The notes below the pieces were generated by a model, which saw only the letters and a program-made list of their open reading frames with translations, searched no databases and was not told where the DNA came from. Both the position numbers and the translations under genes were made by a program. A stretch of 26,706 bases of DNA from Lacticaseibacillus casei DSM 20011 = JCM 1134 = ATCC 393 (GTDB taxonomy: Bacteria; Bacillota; Bacilli; Lactobacillales; Lactobacillaceae): assembly GCF_000829055.1 (NCBI RefSeq), contig NZ_AP012545.1, positions 1 through 26,706 of the forward strand. The letters run 5' to 3'. Shown piece by piece: positions 18,636 to 26,281 of this stretch; position 1 is the first letter of the stretch; each line of letters starts with the position of its first letter.

Positions 18636-19478
18636 ATGTGCCGAATCCTCGGTGTTTCCAGAGCTCAGTATTATCGTTATCGATCCCCCAAACCTTCAAA
18701 ACGCCGGGCCGAAGATGCGGGCTTGAAACAACGGATTCTGCGGATCTTTGCGGAATTTAAGCAGCGATACGGTGTTATGAAGATCCACCATGAATTGAAT
18801 CTGGAACTTCAACCACTGCAGCTTCGGTGCAGTCCACGACGGATTTCCCGGCTCATGAAGGAACTGGATATCCACTCCGTTACCGTCAATAAGTGGAAAG
18901 CGGCTTCGGCTTCCAAAACCAAGGTTGAACAGCGTCCCAACTTGCTTAAGCAGGATTTCTCGACCACTGGTTTAAATCAAAAATGGACCGCTGATATGAC
19001 CTATATTCAAACGAAGCGTAATGGCTAGTGTTACTTATCAACCATCATGGACCTGCACTCACGACGGATTATCGGCTATTCGTTCTCAAAAAAGATGGAT
19101 ACTGATTTAGTCTTAAAGACCCTTGAAAGCGCGGTTAAAAATCGAACCATTACTGGGGACCTGATTATCCATACGGATTTAGGATCACAGTATACCAGCG
19201 ATGATTACAATCAACGTTTAACTGAGCTACATATCCGCCACTCATACAGCCGTAAGGGTTGTCCGTATGATAATGCGCCAATGGAATCCTTTCACGCTTC
19301 CCTCAAAAAGGAATGTGTTTATCCAGTGCCGGTCTTTGAAGATTATGAAACTGCCGCTGCCGTCCTTTTTGAATATGTGCATGCTTTTTACAATAGGAAG
19401 AGAATTCATAGTTCACTGGGCTACCAGACCCCCTTACAAGTTGAAATTGCAACACTTACGAGCCAAATGGCCGCCTGA
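18636..19478 (+). pseudogene. IS3-family OrfB (IS150-like), nonsense mutation
   Basis: The frame reads as one transposase except for TAG at 19026-19028 in TKRNG-stop-CYLSTIMDLHSRR, where the family has Trp (TGG). The DDE residues lie on both sides: D in WTADMTYI before the stop, D in HTDLGSQYT and E in APMESFHASLKKE after it. No active product is expected without readthrough. Confidence 0.85.
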
Positions 19479-19600
19479 CTTAATGCTTTCCAGGGTTCAA
19501 ATAAGTTATTAATCGCAATTAATGATTTATTTGAGCTGTGGAAGGTAAACGCGGTTCTGAATGTCTCTTAAAATCTGTCTCAAATATTGACTTCAATCCA

Positions 19601-20654
19601 CTATATACCGAAGATGGAAAGCAAACGCCGTTTGCTTCTTTAGAAGCTGAGAACCGTGCCTTAAAACGTGAAAATGCCGAATTAGCATTGGAGCGTGATA
19701 TGTTAAAAAAAGCCGCCGCCTACTTTGCCAGTCTCCAGAAGTAACCCCCAGCGATAAGTATGCTTTTATGTTGAGGGAAACCTCTGTTTCTGTGGTAAGG
19801 TGGGCGCGTTTGTTAGACGTATCAACGAGTGGTTATTATGCTTGGCGGAGAGCTTTGCCAAAGCGAAACGCCAAAGAAAGGCAATATCGTCAACGAATCA
19901 AACACTTTTTTGATCAAGGACAGGGCACTTACGGGCCCAAACGCATCTGCGGTTTATTGCGTAAAAATGGTAATAAAGCTTCCTATCACCGAGTTGCCCG
20001 TCTGATGGCTGATGCCGGTCTGTATTCAACGCTACGTTGTCGTCATCCGAAGAGTTTGACCGATAGCCGCCTTGCTCGTCAAGGTGATTATCCCAATCTA
20101 GTGAAACACCAATCTTTTAAGCCGTTTGAAGCCTTATCAAGTGACATTACACAGACGACAACATCAGAAGGAAAAGCTTACATTTGCCAAATAAGGGATT
20201 TGAACAGCAACCTAGTGTTAGCTCATCAAATATCCAATCATATGGACACGGATTTAGTCTTAGCGACACTTAAACAAGCCCACCAAAGGTGGGCTTTGCC
20301 AGAAACGTGTATTTTTCATAGTGACCGTGGTAGCCAATACACGGCCAAAGCAGTGACAAAGTTGGTCAACCAATATCATTGGCAACGTAGCTTCTCAGCA
20401 TTGGGAAAACCGGGTGATAACGCTTGGAGCGAAAGCTTCTTTGCCAGCATGAAGAAAGAGCTCATTTATCAGATACAATTTAAAGATATCAATGATCTGA
20501 GAGCGCAAGTCTTCGCTTACATCGAGACCTTTTACAACCGCGTAAGGGTACAAGCACGCTTAGACTATCTTGCACCAGTAACATGGCTTTCCTTGTATGA
20601 CCAAGCTTCACAAAAAGTCGCTTAGCAAACTGTCCGAAAAAGTGTTGACTTCCC
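19601..20654 (+). mobile_element. IS-A copy B, 5'-truncated
   Basis: Begins inside orfA at CTATATACCG and runs to the normal right end CCC at 20654. Only the coiled-coil half of orfA remains (DGKQTPFASLEAENRALKRE onward). OrfB is complete. The left terminal repeat is missing, so it cannot move by itself. Confidence 0.85.
19768..20625 (+). CDS. IS3-family OrfB transposase (IS-A copy B)
   Basis: 285 residues, same as copy A except for Arg in STLRCRHP and Asn in DLNSNLV. DDE residues are all present (SSDITQT, HSDRGSQYT, SESFFASMKKE). Without a complete orfA upstream it lacks its usual DNA-binding partner domain. Confidence 0.85.
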   Translation: MLRETSVSVVRWARLLDVSTSGYYAWRRALPKRNAKERQYRQRIKHFFDQGQGTYGPKRICGLLRKNGNKASYHRVARLMADAGLYSTLRCRHPKSLTDSRLARQGDYPNLVKHQSFKPFEALSSDITQTTTSEGKAYICQIRDLNSNLVLAHQISNHMDTDLVLATLKQAHQRWALPETCIFHSDRGSQYTAKAVTKLVNQYHWQRSFSALGKPGDNAWSESFFASMKKELIYQIQFKDINDLRAQVFAYIETFYNRVRVQARLDYLAPVTWLSLYDQASQKVA

Positions 20655-20655
20655 A

Positions 20656-20977
20656 ATTGAAAGACCAAGTACAATAGGTATAATGCACCAATGACTTTAA
20701 TTTCCCAGAAATGAATCAAATACGTTCCCAATCCAATGATAACAAACCGGAAAAAGTAAGCCCCCCAAATACCATAAAACAATGACTTTTCCTGCTGTTC
20801 ACGAGTAGGTAGTGACTGCGTTTGCGCGGCTAGAACCACGGCATTATCAACTGACAAAAGGCACTCAATTAAGACCAATGAAAAGATAATCAGCCAATCG
20901 TCGCCTGAGGTAATCACGGTTTCCCAATTATGGAGATCAAAGAACGGTCCGTACAATTGACCCAAAAAGTGTAACAA
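20656..20977 (-). pseudogene. terC: TerC-family membrane protein, 3'-truncated
   Basis: The N-terminal 107 codons of a TerC-type integral membrane protein (usual length 250-270). Seen: NWETVITSGDDWLIIFSLVL, LSVDNAVVLAAQT (the conserved acidic motif in the first helix) and YGIWGAYFFRFVIIGLGTYL (second helix). These proteins are linked to manganese or other metal export. The likely start is TTG 20977 with AAGGAG 12 bases upstream. IS-A copy B replaces the rest; the frame then runs 55 codons into the IS. No metal riboswitch was recognised in the 160 bases upstream (20978-21140), which contain no gene. Confidence 0.85.
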
Positions 20978-21140
20978 TGCTTGCTTCAGCTCCTTCAGAT
21001 ATTAATTTTTGCTGGATTTAATGTACCATATTCCCCATTAACTTGCGATTGATTCTACTAATTTTCCGTAAGTCAGACATGAGGCGACTGGTAACATTTC
21101 ACACCATTTTTCTCAAGTTATTAAAAAAGTTACCAAAACG

Positions 21141-21482
21141 CTACGCTTCTGTTACCTGTTCGCAACTAAGCCGCGTTACCATGAGGACATTAAAAAGAGG
21201 GAAAGGGATTTTATGAAGATTAATTAGTTGAAAATTCTTGGGATTGCCCATGTATTTTTTAGTCTGGTTATTAGCTTTTATGTTTGATCTGCTTATTTCT
21301 GATCGCAAACACCCACAACTGCGAGTGAATCCTTTTTGAAGTCGTTGACTGTCAACAATACATTTATTTCCACATTGACATTGACAGAGCCAAAGCGCGT
21401 TTCCATTAGAACTGCTTCCAAAAAAACTAATGACTGTGAGTCGTCCAAACGTTTGATTAGCCAAATCGATACGCTTTTGCAT
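21141..21482 (-). CDS. Small zinc-ribbon/AP2-like protein of phage or plasmid type
   Basis: 113 residues from ATG 21482, which follows GGGGGGAT; the frame extends 24 codons higher but overlaps the BRCT gene there. The first 60 residues resemble the N-terminal module of phage AP2/HNH-type proteins: DLANQTFGRLTVISFFG, then WLCQCQCGNKCIV and GFTRSCGCL, a four-cysteine metal-binding pattern. The second half matches nothing I recognise and may be the result of a frameshift or truncation. It lies 29 bases after the BRCT gene on the same strand, probably in one operon with the recombinase. Confidence 0.5.
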   Translation of the reverse strand: MQKRIDLANQTFGRLTVISFFGSSSNGNALWLCQCQCGNKCIVDSQRLQKGFTRSCGCLRSEISRSNIKANNQTKKYMGNPKNFQLINLHKIPFPLFNVLMVTRLSCEQVTEA

Positions 21483-21511
21483 ACTAATCCCCCCGTTTGA
21501 TAAGAAGGTAC

Positions 21512-21796
21512 TTAAAGAGTTGCTTTCAATTGATCTAATCGCCATTGGCACCATGAAATAAAGGCTAATTCGTCAATCTTTGGAATGCCATAGGTTCTAG
21601 CATACGTTAACTTTTGAGTGGTAAGTAGTTGATCATAGGGTTTGCTAATAATACCAACCACAAGGATATCGACATTTTTGTCAATCCCGTTGACAGGTTT
21701 TGCTCCTAGAATAGTTGCTAACTGTTGTGCCTGCAAACGACGAAAAGATCGCAAACGGCCGGTAAAGAGAATTCGTTTGCCCCTTAAATCTATCAT
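21512..21796 (-). CDS. Stand-alone BRCT-domain protein
   Basis: 94 residues that are almost entirely one BRCT domain, as found at the C-terminus of bacterial DNA ligase: GKRILFTGRL at the N-terminus, AQQLATILGAKPVNGIDKNV and DILVVG in the middle, a conserved Trp in ISWCQW. The ATG follows AGAGGTAAAC. It begins 5 bases after the recombinase stop, so co-transcription is likely. Single-domain BRCT proteins are uncommon in bacteria and their partner here is unknown. Confidence 0.8.
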   Translation of the reverse strand: MIDLRGKRILFTGRLRSFRRLQAQQLATILGAKPVNGIDKNVDILVVGIISKPYDQLLTTQKLTYARTYGIPKIDELAFISWCQWRLDQLKATL

Positions 21797-21801
21797 GATG
21801 T

Positions 21802-22452
21802 TTACCTCTCACTAGGGGGAACGTTTGCTAGATCTTCTGCCTGATACTTTTCGATGCGATATAAGGTTACTGGTGCAATACCTAACATGCGAGCAATTTG
21901 TCGCTTGGTCAAAGTTTTATCTCCGTCTTTCTTCCTATTTAAAAGGCGACAGGCTTCTTTATAAATATAGCGTTTTTGACGATTAGGTGAATGAGGCCCA
22001 TACTCGCGAATTTTACCCTTATATTTGCCCTGGCGTTTGGCAATTTCGATGCCTTGTTGTTGCCGTATCTTAATAGTTTCGCGCTCTTCTTGAGCAATAT
22101 ACTTATATAGTTCGACAATAATTGTCGTAATCAAGTTACGAAGGTTAGGATCTTCAATACTTGCAAAGCTAGGCAGATTTAGAACATTCAATTGAGCTCC
22201 ACGATGCCGAATGGTTTCGATGATGTTAGTCAAATCATGAGAATTGCGACCAAGTCGATCAAGGCTCAGTACCACTACTTCATCATCATCACGAATATAG
22301 TCTAACATTGCTTTCAGTTGAGGACGATCGGCATTTTTACCCGAAAGCTTCTCTTGAAAGATTTTATTAACACCAGCATCATGTAGTTGTTCTATTTGAC
22401 GCGCCAGATTTTGATCACGCGTACTAACACGCGCATAACCGATTTTAGCCAA
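21802..22452 (-). CDS. Serine recombinase (resolvase/invertase family)
   Basis: 216 residues. Catalytic serine in GYARVSTRDQNL (S10), then YIRDDDEVVVLSLDRLGRNSHD with the conserved arginine, the long E helix (NLITTIIVELYKYIAQEERE) and a C-terminal helix-turn-helix (LTKRQIARMLGIAPVTLYRI). Start at TTG 22452 behind CGGAGG. Similar plasmid proteins resolve multimers or cointegrates. Inverted repeats directly upstream (22481-22535) may be its recombination site and operator. Confidence 0.9.
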   Translation of the reverse strand: MAKIGYARVSTRDQNLARQIEQLHDAGVNKIFQEKLSGKNADRPQLKAMLDYIRDDDEVVVLSLDRLGRNSHDLTNIIETIRHRGAQLNVLNLPSFASIEDPNLRNLITTIIVELYKYIAQEERETIKIRQQQGIEIAKRQGKYKGKIREYGPHSPNRQKRYIYKEACRLLNRKKDGDKTLTKRQIARMLGIAPVTLYRIEKYQAEDLANVPPSER

Positions 22453-22480
22453 TTTCAGGTCGCCTCCGGGTCACTTATAT

Positions 22481-22535
22481 GTAACTAATAATACTCCCTT
22501 CTCTCTTTAGTTACAATAGGGTACACCCTATTGTG
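22481..22535. promoter_or_regulatory. Inverted repeats in the recombinase promoter, possible res site
   Basis: GTAACTAA (22481-22488) and TTAGTTAC (22507-22514) face each other over 18 bases. Next to them ACAATAGGGT (22513-22522) and ACCCTATTGT (22525-22534) form a perfect palindrome around AC. On the minus strand TTGTAA and TATTAT, 17 bases apart, overlap both repeats and give a promoter for the recombinase. Resolvases usually bind paired inverted sites next to their own gene; that use is inferred. Confidence 0.5.
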
Positions 22536-22896
22536 CTCTTAGTGGTGTCTCTTTTTTAGTCACTCTTTGGTAATCAACGATTCCATATGTTTTATTAACA
22601 GTGATTTTAATGATTTGCCCAGATTTAAACGGGCCTATATCGTGCTCATCTGTTTTTAACTTGAGATTCTTTATTTTTCCCTGTGCGTTCTTAGCAGCTC
22701 CTTCGTAAGTGTATCCTTGAATCGATATTCCAACAGGTACTTCAACGTTTGAAATAATAGGCTGACTATCAATCTTCATGTAGTAAGAATCACCACCATA
22801 TTGATACTCAGTGATATAAACCGAAAAAGCAATTGTTGCAACAATTGCAGCCAAAAAGGATGTCAGCCACAGTCTCTCCTTATGATTCTCATTCAT
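22528..22896 (-). CDS. YxeA-family (DUF1093) small secreted or membrane-anchored protein
   Basis: 122 residues from ATG 22896 (MNENHKERLW), chosen because GGGAGATG lies 5-10 bases upstream; the track start six codons earlier has none. One N-terminal hydrophobic helix (LTSFLAAIVATIAFSVYI) acts as signal or anchor. The rest follows the YxeA pattern: YYMKIDSQ, GYTYEGAAKNAQGKIKNL, LKSGQIIKITVNKTYGIVDY-like ending (here FKSGQIIKITVNK). Function of the family is unknown. The stop lies inside the palindrome upstream of the recombinase. Confidence 0.75.
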   Translation of the reverse strand: MNENHKERLWLTSFLAAIVATIAFSVYITEYQYGGDSYYMKIDSQPIISNVEVPVGISIQGYTYEGAAKNAQGKIKNLKLKTDEHDIGPFKSGQIIKITVNKTYGIVDYQRVTKKETPLRAQ

Positions 22897-23001
22897 GCTA
22901 CCATCTCCCATGACAGTCTTTGTAAAGTATAGATATGTAGCCTATCTGATGTATTTAGCTTATGGATAACAGCCTTTCCTTGAACTTTTATTTATTTAAG
23001 T

Positions 23002-23052
23002 TCCTATGCTGTAATGATCGCATAAATTTTTGTTCGTAATTCCAGCATAGGA
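23002..23052. repeat. Inverted repeat upstream of the YxeA-family gene
   Basis: TCCTATGCTG (23002-23011) is the perfect inverse of CAGCATAGGA (23043-23052), with a 31-base AT-rich loop. No U-tract follows. A smaller palindrome ATCACA-N6-TGTGAT lies at 23093-23110. The stretch 22897-23161 holds no gene; it must contain the promoter for the YxeA gene and may hold a recombination or regulatory site. Confidence 0.5.
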
Positions 23053-23161
23053 GTCTTTATTAAAAAAGTTTATTATGAAGTCGGCCCAAAAGATCACACC
23101 CTAATGTGATGCTAATGTTGAACTATGCAGGTTTTACGTTGGCAATGATTCAAATGCAAAT

Positions 23162-23443
23162 TCAGTTAAAAAGATCTGAATGCGAACCCGTATCGATAAA
23201 GCGCAAAAACTCACCATCATATTTGTAAATTAATAACCAATCCGGCTTGATATGTAAATCACGCTCTGGTTTACGATTAACCAAAGCGTGATCATTATAA
23301 TGTGGATCTAACGGTTCATCTCGTAATAGTTTATGATAAACAGCCTCAAAATCTTCTTTCTTATAGCGTCCCCCTTTTAAAATCGTCTTGTAATGTTTTT
23401 TAAATTGACGTTCAAAGGCAGGTTTATAAATAAACTTATTCAT
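23162..23443 (-). CDS. YafQ-type mRNA interferase toxin (RelE superfamily)
   Basis: 93 residues. The YafQ signature is clear: YNDHALVNRKPERDLHIKPD, then LLIYKY and TGSHSDLF. Residues H52, H64, D68 and H88 line up with the four catalytic positions known for E. coli YafQ. It is expected to cut mRNA on translating ribosomes unless bound by the antitoxin. Its start overlaps the antitoxin end by 8 bases, the usual coupling. Intact, so probably an active addiction module. Confidence 0.92.
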   Translation of the reverse strand: MNKFIYKPAFERQFKKHYKTILKGGRYKKEDFEAVYHKLLRDEPLDPHYNDHALVNRKPERDLHIKPDWLLIYKYDGEFLRFIDTGSHSDLFN

Positions 23444-23675
23444 TTAACCAATCCAGCCCTTCCTCAGGATCGTTAAATTCAACGTAATCTTGACTCCTAA
23501 TAGCCTTTTTTAAACGTGTGTTTGGCTGAGAGACCTCAAAGGGAATTCCTCCGGCTTCAATGGATTTCTTGGCAAAGATACGAAAGGCTTCTCCCGGAGT
23601 TAATCCCACACGACTTAGGACAATCTCGAAGTCCTTTTTTTCTTTTTCGCTCATTCTGAAATGTACTTGGCTAGT
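23436..23675 (-). CDS. DinJ/RelB-type antitoxin
   Basis: 79 residues from ATG 23675, which follows AGAGGTGA; the earlier in-frame start lies in the operator. N-terminal ribbon-helix-helix (SQVHFRMSEKEKKDFEIVLS, then GLTPGEAFRIFAKKSI) and a toxin-binding C-terminus (IPFEVSQPNTRLKKAI). It should neutralise the toxin and repress the operon through the palindrome just upstream. Confidence 0.9.
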   Translation of the reverse strand, partial: TSQVHFRMSEKEKKDFEIVLSRVGLTPGEAFRIFAKKSIEAGGIPFEVSQPNTRLKKAIRSQDYVEFNDPEEGLDWLNE

Positions 23676-23694
23676 CATAAAAATCACCTCTAGC

Positions 23695-23720
23695 TTTATG
23701 GTACCACTTGGTACCATAAA
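23695..23720. promoter_or_regulatory. Toxin-antitoxin operator
   Basis: TTTATGGTACCA (23695-23706) and TGGTACCATAAA (23709-23720) form a perfect palindrome around CT, 20 bases upstream of the antitoxin start. On the minus strand TTTGTT and TACCAT, 17 bases apart, place the promoter across it. This is the expected target of the antitoxin's ribbon-helix-helix. Confidence 0.75.
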
Positions 23721-23946
23721 AACAAACGTTTTTCTCCAAATTAGGGTATCCCCACACGCTTGGGCTGATTGTCAATTCAGGAAAGTCCGTCCGAACGGAT
23801 ACACCCTAAAGAACCATCACTCATACGGGTTCCCATATTTTTCCACATATTTATAGTATCCAAGCTTGTACAAATTAATGTGGGTCTGTACTAGAATTTC
23901 GGACAGAAACATAAGAGAATTGATTTATCCGAAAGGAGTCCTCAAA

Positions 23947-24228
23947 ATGACCTATTCACGCAATCGCTACGACCAAGATTTTAAGAAAAATGCGGTACGT
24001 TTGAGTTTTAACTCTTCCAAACCAGTTAAAATCATTGCCTCCGAACTTGGTGTTCCTGAAAGTGCCCTGTATTGTTGGCGGAAGCTATATACCGAAGATG
24101 GAAAGCAAACGCCGTTTGCTTCTTTAGAAGCTGAGAACCGTGCCTTAAAACGTGAAAATGCCGAATTAGCATTGGAGCGTGATATGTTAAAAAAAGCCGC
24201 CGCCTACTTTGCCAGTCTCCAGAAGTAA
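23947..24228 (+). CDS. IS3-family OrfA (IS-A copy C)
   Basis: 93 residues, identical to copy A except Cys for Arg in ESALYCWRKLY, inside the recognition helix region of the helix-turn-helix. Free OrfA of IS3 elements can inhibit transposition; whether this variant binds DNA is unknown. Confidence 0.85.
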   Translation: MTYSRNRYDQDFKKNAVRLSFNSSKPVKIIASELGVPESALYCWRKLYTEDGKQTPFASLEAENRALKRENAELALERDMLKKAAAYFASLQK

Positions 24229-24251
24229 CCCCCAGCGATAAGTATGCTTTT

Positions 24252-24945
24252 ATGTTGAGGGAAACCTCTGTTTCTGTGGTAAGGTGGGCGCGTTTGTTAG
24301 ACGTATCAACGAGTTGCCCGTCTGATGGCTGATGCCGGTCTGTATTCAACGCTACGTTGTCGTCATCCGAAGAGTTTGACCGATAGCCGCCTTGCTCGTC
24401 AAGGTGATTATCCCAATCTAGTGAAACACCAATCTTTTAAGCCGTTTGAAGCCTTATCAAGTGACATTACACAGACGACAACATCAGAAGGAAAAGCTTA
24501 CATTTGCCAAATAAGGGATTTGACCAGCAACCTAGTGTTAGCTCATCAAATATCCAATCATATGGACACGGATTTAGTCTTAGCGACACTTAAACAAGCC
24601 CACCAAAGGTGGGCTTTGCCAGAAACGTGTATTTTTCATAGTGACCGTGGTAGCCAATACACGGCCAAAGCAGTGACAAAGTTGGTCAACCAATATCATT
24701 GGCAACGTAGCTTCTCAGCATTGGGAAAACCGGGTGATAAAGCTTGGAGCGAAAGCTTCTTTGCCATCATGAAGAAAGAGCTCATTTATCAGATACAATT
24801 TAAAGATATCAATGATCTGAGAGCGCAAGTCTTCGCTTACATCGAGACCTTTTACAACCGCGTAAGGGTACAAGCACGCTTAGACTATCTTGCACCAGTA
24901 GCATGGCTTTCCTTGTATGATCAAGCTTCACAAAAAGTCGCTTAG
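24252..24945 (+). pseudogene. IS3-family OrfB (IS-A copy C), frameshift deletion
   Basis: Starts like copy A (MLRETSVSVVRWARLLDVST), then the 164-base deletion changes frame. The remaining 206 codons (24325-24945, from MADAGLYST) keep all three DDE residues but lack the N-terminal HTH_21 part. Inactive as an OrfAB protein. Confidence 0.85.
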
Positions 24946-25041
24946 CAAACTGTCCGAAAAAGTGTTGACTTCCCAATCGATTTTACCGTTGATGCCATCT
25001 GTCTCCTCCTTGGGTGGTAGCGGTGTATACTCTGGGGCTTG

Positions 25042-25085
25042 TGTATTACAGAATACAATAATACTAGAATACAATAATACATTTA
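25042..25085. repeat. Partition/iteron-type repeats downstream of the par operon
   Basis: TGTATTACAGAATACA (25042-25057) has the same TGTATT-N4-AATACA form as the sites at 26282-26545. It is followed by AGAATACAATAATACATT (about 25066-25083), whose ACAATAATACATT is repeated at 26378-26390. Sites on both sides of parA and its partner suggest a centromere or ori element used by the same protein. The rest of 24976-25098 holds no gene. Confidence 0.65.
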
Positions 25086-25098
25086 CGGAGTACGGTTG

Positions 25099-25443
25099 CT
25101 AATCCTTGTCGCGCTTGGTCGCGACGCCATTGATGATGTCGTAGGTGCGTTTCTGATCTGGGCGCAGTGATTCCAGTTTTTGGGTGATGAGCTGGTCCAG
25201 AAGTGTGTTCACCGTGTCAGCTTCACCGAGTGTCACCAGCGAATTCAGGGCGTTGCGAGTCGTTACCGAGATGCGAATGGAGGTCGTTTTTTCGGATGGC
25301 TTCTTTTTCGGGGCTGCTGTTTCCTTGACGCTTTGGATGATAGATTCGCGGTCGACCTGGTTTTCGACCTCGACCCCGCCTGGCGTGTGGCGCAAGAGTG
25401 ATTTGCCGTTCTTTTGAGCCGGCTTTTTTTCAAGCATTCCCAT
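25099..25443 (-). CDS. ParB-like small partition partner (DUF5388-type)
   Basis: 114 residues from ATG 25443 behind GGAGGCG, starting 2 bases after the parA stop, so translation is coupled. A basic, low-complexity N-terminus (MGMLEKKPAQKNGKSLL) precedes a C-terminal domain with a ribbon-helix-helix look: EKTTSIRISVTTRNALNSLV, then ADTVNTLLDQLI. Small proteins of this type follow parA on many lactobacillus plasmids and probably bind the centromere and stimulate the ATPase. The track frame up to 25518 is an upstream extension inside parA. Confidence 0.75.
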   Translation of the reverse strand: MGMLEKKPAQKNGKSLLRHTPGGVEVENQVDRESIIQSVKETAAPKKKPSEKTTSIRISVTTRNALNSLVTLGEADTVNTLLDQLITQKLESLRPDQKRTYDIINGVATKRDKD

Positions 25444-25445
25444 GA

Positions 25446-26261
25446 CTAATTCGCCTCCAGACGCTGAATCATTTCCTCGGCGACAGCTTTGTAGGCGTTG
25501 TGCACCTTCTTGTCCCACATGTCCTTCGGGTTGTCGGTGATGCCCGTCATGTCGTAGCGTTTGATGCGCGACTGAATGAGGATGTGGTGTTTGAAGATGT
25601 TCTCGGTGCCAAATTCATCGATGGCAGCCTGTAGCACGGCTTCGTCGACGGGCGCCCGACGTTCGGTTAGGACTGGCAAGATGCCGAGAATATCGAGTGG
25701 CGCGTTGTAGCGGTCAATCATGAAGGATTGCATGTACTTCACGAACTGTTCAGCCCCAGTTAACGCGCGTTCTTGGGTTTGCAGCACAACAATCAGCTGA
25801 TCGCAGGCGTAAAACGCGGTGTCGTTGGATGGCTGCAGGGTTGGCGGCACGTCGATGAAGATGAAGTCGTAAGCGTCGCGCAGCGCGTCAACGTAGGGCC
25901 GGAACGAGGTCACCTGCTCTTTTTCCGTTGGATACTTTGATGTAAGAAAGTTACCATAGATGGAAAAGTCGACGGCGTTCGGTACCAAGTCGAGGTTGTC
26001 GCTGATGGAAATCATGATGTCTTTGAGCGGCTTGTCCTCGGTGATGGCAGTCATCAGTGAAGTTTTGATGGTTGCCGGCATGTCATTGTGCAGGCTCGCG
26101 TAGGTTTTGATCATCAGCGCAGTCAGGTTGGCTTGCGGGTCGAAGTCAATCATGCAGACTTTGTGCCCGGCTTTGGTGAGGCTCCAAGCCACGAGTGCTG
26201 TGGTTGATGTCTTGCCGACGCCGCCCTTGAAGTTCGCAAAGGATAAGACGGTAGCAGTCAT
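25446..26261 (-). CDS. parA: ParA-family partition ATPase
   Basis: 271 residues. Deviant Walker A FKGGVGKTSTT (signature lysine K12, K17), MIDFDPQANLTALM (switch/Walker A' region), IFIDVPPTL (Walker B). The short form lacks an N-terminal helix-turn-helix, so operon repression would fall to the partner protein. It moves plasmid copies to daughter cells by ATP-dependent nucleoid binding. ATG 26261 follows GGAGGT 9 bases upstream. Confidence 0.95.
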   Translation of the reverse strand: MTATVLSFANFKGGVGKTSTTALVAWSLTKAGHKVCMIDFDPQANLTALMIKTYASLHNDMPATIKTSLMTAITEDKPLKDIMISISDNLDLVPNAVDFSIYGNFLTSKYPTEKEQVTSFRPYVDALRDAYDFIFIDVPPTLQPSNDTAFYACDQLIVVLQTQERALTGAEQFVKYMQSFMIDRYNAPLDILGILPVLTERRAPVDEAVLQAAIDEFGTENIFKHHILIQSRIKRYDMTGITDNPKDMWDKKVHNAYKAVAEEMIQRLEAN

Positions 26262-26281
26262 TTGGTTATTACCTCCGTTTT

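Larger units (their letters stand above)
18250..19600 (+). mobile_element. IS3-family (IS150-like) element, defective
   Basis: 1351 bases. Left end TGGATGTAAGCTGATTCCTG and inverted right end TGGATTGAAGTCAATATTTG continue into a shared GAGACA and TTTTAAGAGA. Right of it, without a gap, begins the middle of an IS-A orfA (19601), so it inserted into an IS-A copy whose left part was later lost. The flanks AGG and CTA do not match. Confidence 0.85.
23882..24974 (+). mobile_element. IS-A copy C, internally deleted
   Basis: Both ends are intact (GGGTCTGTAC at 23882, CCC at 24974), but 164 bases of orfB present in copy A (about 11287-11450) are missing. The breakpoints are two short CGAGT repeats (ATCAACGAGT and CACCGAGTT), so slippage deleted one repeat and the segment between. 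Orf variants link it to the remnant at 3367. It could still be mobilised in trans by copy A. Confidence 0.88.

Noticed and set aside
20489..20977. 162-residue complete membrane protein
   Set aside because: The last 55 codons are antisense IS-A; only the terC N-terminus is real.
21085..21180. Four GTTACC/GGTAAC hexamers
   Set aside because: Irregular spacing and orientation and partly inside coding sequence; too short to be more than chance without a count.
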